The position numbers and the translations under genes were made by a program. A model generated the notes under the pieces. The model was given only the letters and a program-made list of their open reading frames with translations. It searched no databases and was not told where the DNA came from. This document shows, piece by piece, positions 5,331 through 6,238 of a DNA stretch of 6,238 nt; positions within the stretch are counted from its first letter, which is position 1; every line of letters starts with the position of its first letter. The DNA comes from Gammaproteobacteria bacterium (GTDB taxonomy: Bacteria; Pseudomonadota; Gammaproteobacteria; Enterobacterales; Alteromonadaceae), in NCBI GenBank assembly GCA_027484495.1, contig JAIXSW010000388.1, forward strand, positions 1 to 6,238, in the 5' to 3' direction.

Positions 5331-5335
5331 GCAGC

Positions 5336-6238
5336 GTGGCTCAGTATTTCGACAACTTAGACAAAATCGTGTTTGAAGGCGCCGACAGCACCAACCCACT
5401 GGCGTTTAAACATTACAACGCCAATGAAAAAATCCTTGGTAAAACCATGGCCGAGCATTTACGCATGGCCGCCTGTTACTGGCATAACTTCTGCTGGAAC
5501 GGCCAGGACGTATTTGGTCAGGGCACTTTTGGCCGGCCTTGGCTGGAAGCCGGTGATGCGATGGAACGGGCCCGGCAAAAAGCCGATGTCGCCTTTGAAT
5601 TTTTCAGCAAGCTGGGCATCCCTTATTACTGTTTTCATGACATTGACGTGGCGCCGGAAGGCAACAGCATCCGCGAGTACATCAATAACTTTGCGGCGAT
5701 GACCGACGTGCTGGAGCAAAAACAGGCGGAAACCGGCGTCAAACTGCTGTGGGGCACCGCGAACCTGTTCAGCAACCCGCGTTATGCCGCAGGTGCAGCG
5801 ACGAACCCGGATCCGGAAGTGTTCAGCTACGGCGCCACTCAGGTGTTCCATGCGATGAACGCCACTCAGCGTTTAGGCGGGGAAAACTATGTATTGTGGG
5901 GCGGCCGTGAAGGTTATGAAACACTGCTCAATACCGACCTGCGTCAGGAGCGTGAGCAATTAGGCCGCTTTATGCAAATGGTGGTTGAGCACAAACACAA
6001 AATCGGTTTTAAAGGCATGCTGCTGATTGAGCCAAAACCGCAAGAACCGACCAAACATCAATACGATTATGACTCGGCCACTGTGTACGGCTTCCTGAAA
6101 CAATATGGCCTGGAGAAAGAATTCCGCGTCAATATTGAAGCCAACCACGCCACACTGGCCGGCCATTCGTTCCACCATGAAGTGGCGACCGCTATTTCGC
6201 TCGGCATCTTTGGCAGCATCGACGCCAACCGCGGCGAC
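5336..6238 (+). CDS. xylA: Xylose isomerase (D-xylose to D-xylulose), N-terminal 301 residues, cut by window edge
   Basis: The frame is open from GTG 5336 to the last base, 301 codons of an expected about 440. It begins MAQYFDNLDKIVFEG, in register with E. coli XylA (MQAYFDQLDR), and stays in register, so numbering is shared. The TIM-barrel enzyme's key residues are present: catalytic His101 and Asp104 in FHDIDV; metal ligands Glu232 and Lys234 in IEPKPQEPTKHQYDYD; Glu268 and His271 in NIEANHATLAGHSFHHE; and Asp296 in IDANRGD, where the window stops. Later metal ligands (around 307, 309 and 339) lie outside. The protein belongs to the larger proteobacterial class of xylose isomerases, acts in the cytoplasm and needs Mg, Mn or Co. 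It lies 157 bases after xylB on the same strand; co-transcription is likely, with a possible extra promoter in the gap. Identity is near certain. Confidence 0.5.
   Translation, partial: MAQYFDNLDKIVFEGADSTNPLAFKHYNANEKILGKTMAEHLRMAACYWHNFCWNGQDVFGQGTFGRPWLEAGDAMERARQKADVAFEFFSKLGIPYYCFHDIDVAPEGNSIREYINNFAAMTDVLEQKQAETGVKLLWGTANLFSNPRYAAGAATNPDPEVFSYGATQVFHAMNATQRLGGENYVLWGGREGYETLLNTDLRQEREQLGRFMQMVVEHKHKIGFKGMLLIEPKPQEPTKHQYDYDSATVYGFLKQYGLEKEFRVNIEANHATLAGHSFHHEVATAISLGIFGSIDANRGD

Noticed and set aside
5270..5335. In-frame ATG upstream of xylA that would add 22 residues beginning MPASAHH.
   Set aside because: The extension has no family counterpart, while GTG 5336 has AGGAGA at ideal spacing and matches the E. 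coli N-terminus.

Overview
This window is a D-xylose / xylo-oligosaccharide use locus from a Gammaproteobacterium, interrupted by a type II toxin-antitoxin module. The XylR, XylB and XylA proteins follow the Escherichia coli proteins closely along their visible length. The accessory gene is a lipoprotein glycoside hydrolase of family 43, as found in polysaccharide-degrading marine or freshwater genera; an Alteromonadales-type host is plausible, but the genus cannot be fixed from the sequence.

Layout. (1) Positions 1-1491, minus strand: a GH43 beta-xylosidase/arabinofuranosidase-like lipoprotein whose C-terminus lies off the left edge. (2) Positions 1492-1718: a gap dense in structure. For the GH43 gene it holds a hairpin that encloses the ribosome binding site and pairs the start codon, a terminator-like hairpin, and a 9-bp inverted repeat. 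For the other direction it holds a promoter with a palindromic operator. (3) Positions 1719-2271, plus strand: an overlapping parD-parE pair, with parD lower in GC than the surroundings. (4) Positions 2272-2321: a short convergent gap with two tandem palindromes, the first running across the parE stop codon. (5) Positions 2322-3518, minus strand: xylR. (6) Positions 3519-3699: a divergent control region with a 20-bp inverted repeat. (7) Positions 3700-5178, plus strand: xylB. (8) Positions 5179-5335: a gap with GC-rich hairpins and a good CRP-like site. (9) Positions 5336-6238, plus strand: the first 301 codons of xylA, cut by the right edge. No stretch longer than 300 bases lacks a gene.

How it works together (family knowledge plus inference). 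The envelope GH43 enzyme would release xylose or arabinose from xylan fragments. XylA isomerises D-xylose to D-xylulose and XylB phosphorylates it to D-xylulose 5-phosphate for the pentose phosphate pathway. XylR senses xylose and would act on the divergent xylB-xylA promoter. The parDE module is unrelated to sugar metabolism and looks inserted between xylR and the GH43 gene.

The most unusual parts are non-coding: the GH43 leader, the GCATATTGC nonamers at both ends of parDE, and the 31-bp near-palindrome over the parE stop.
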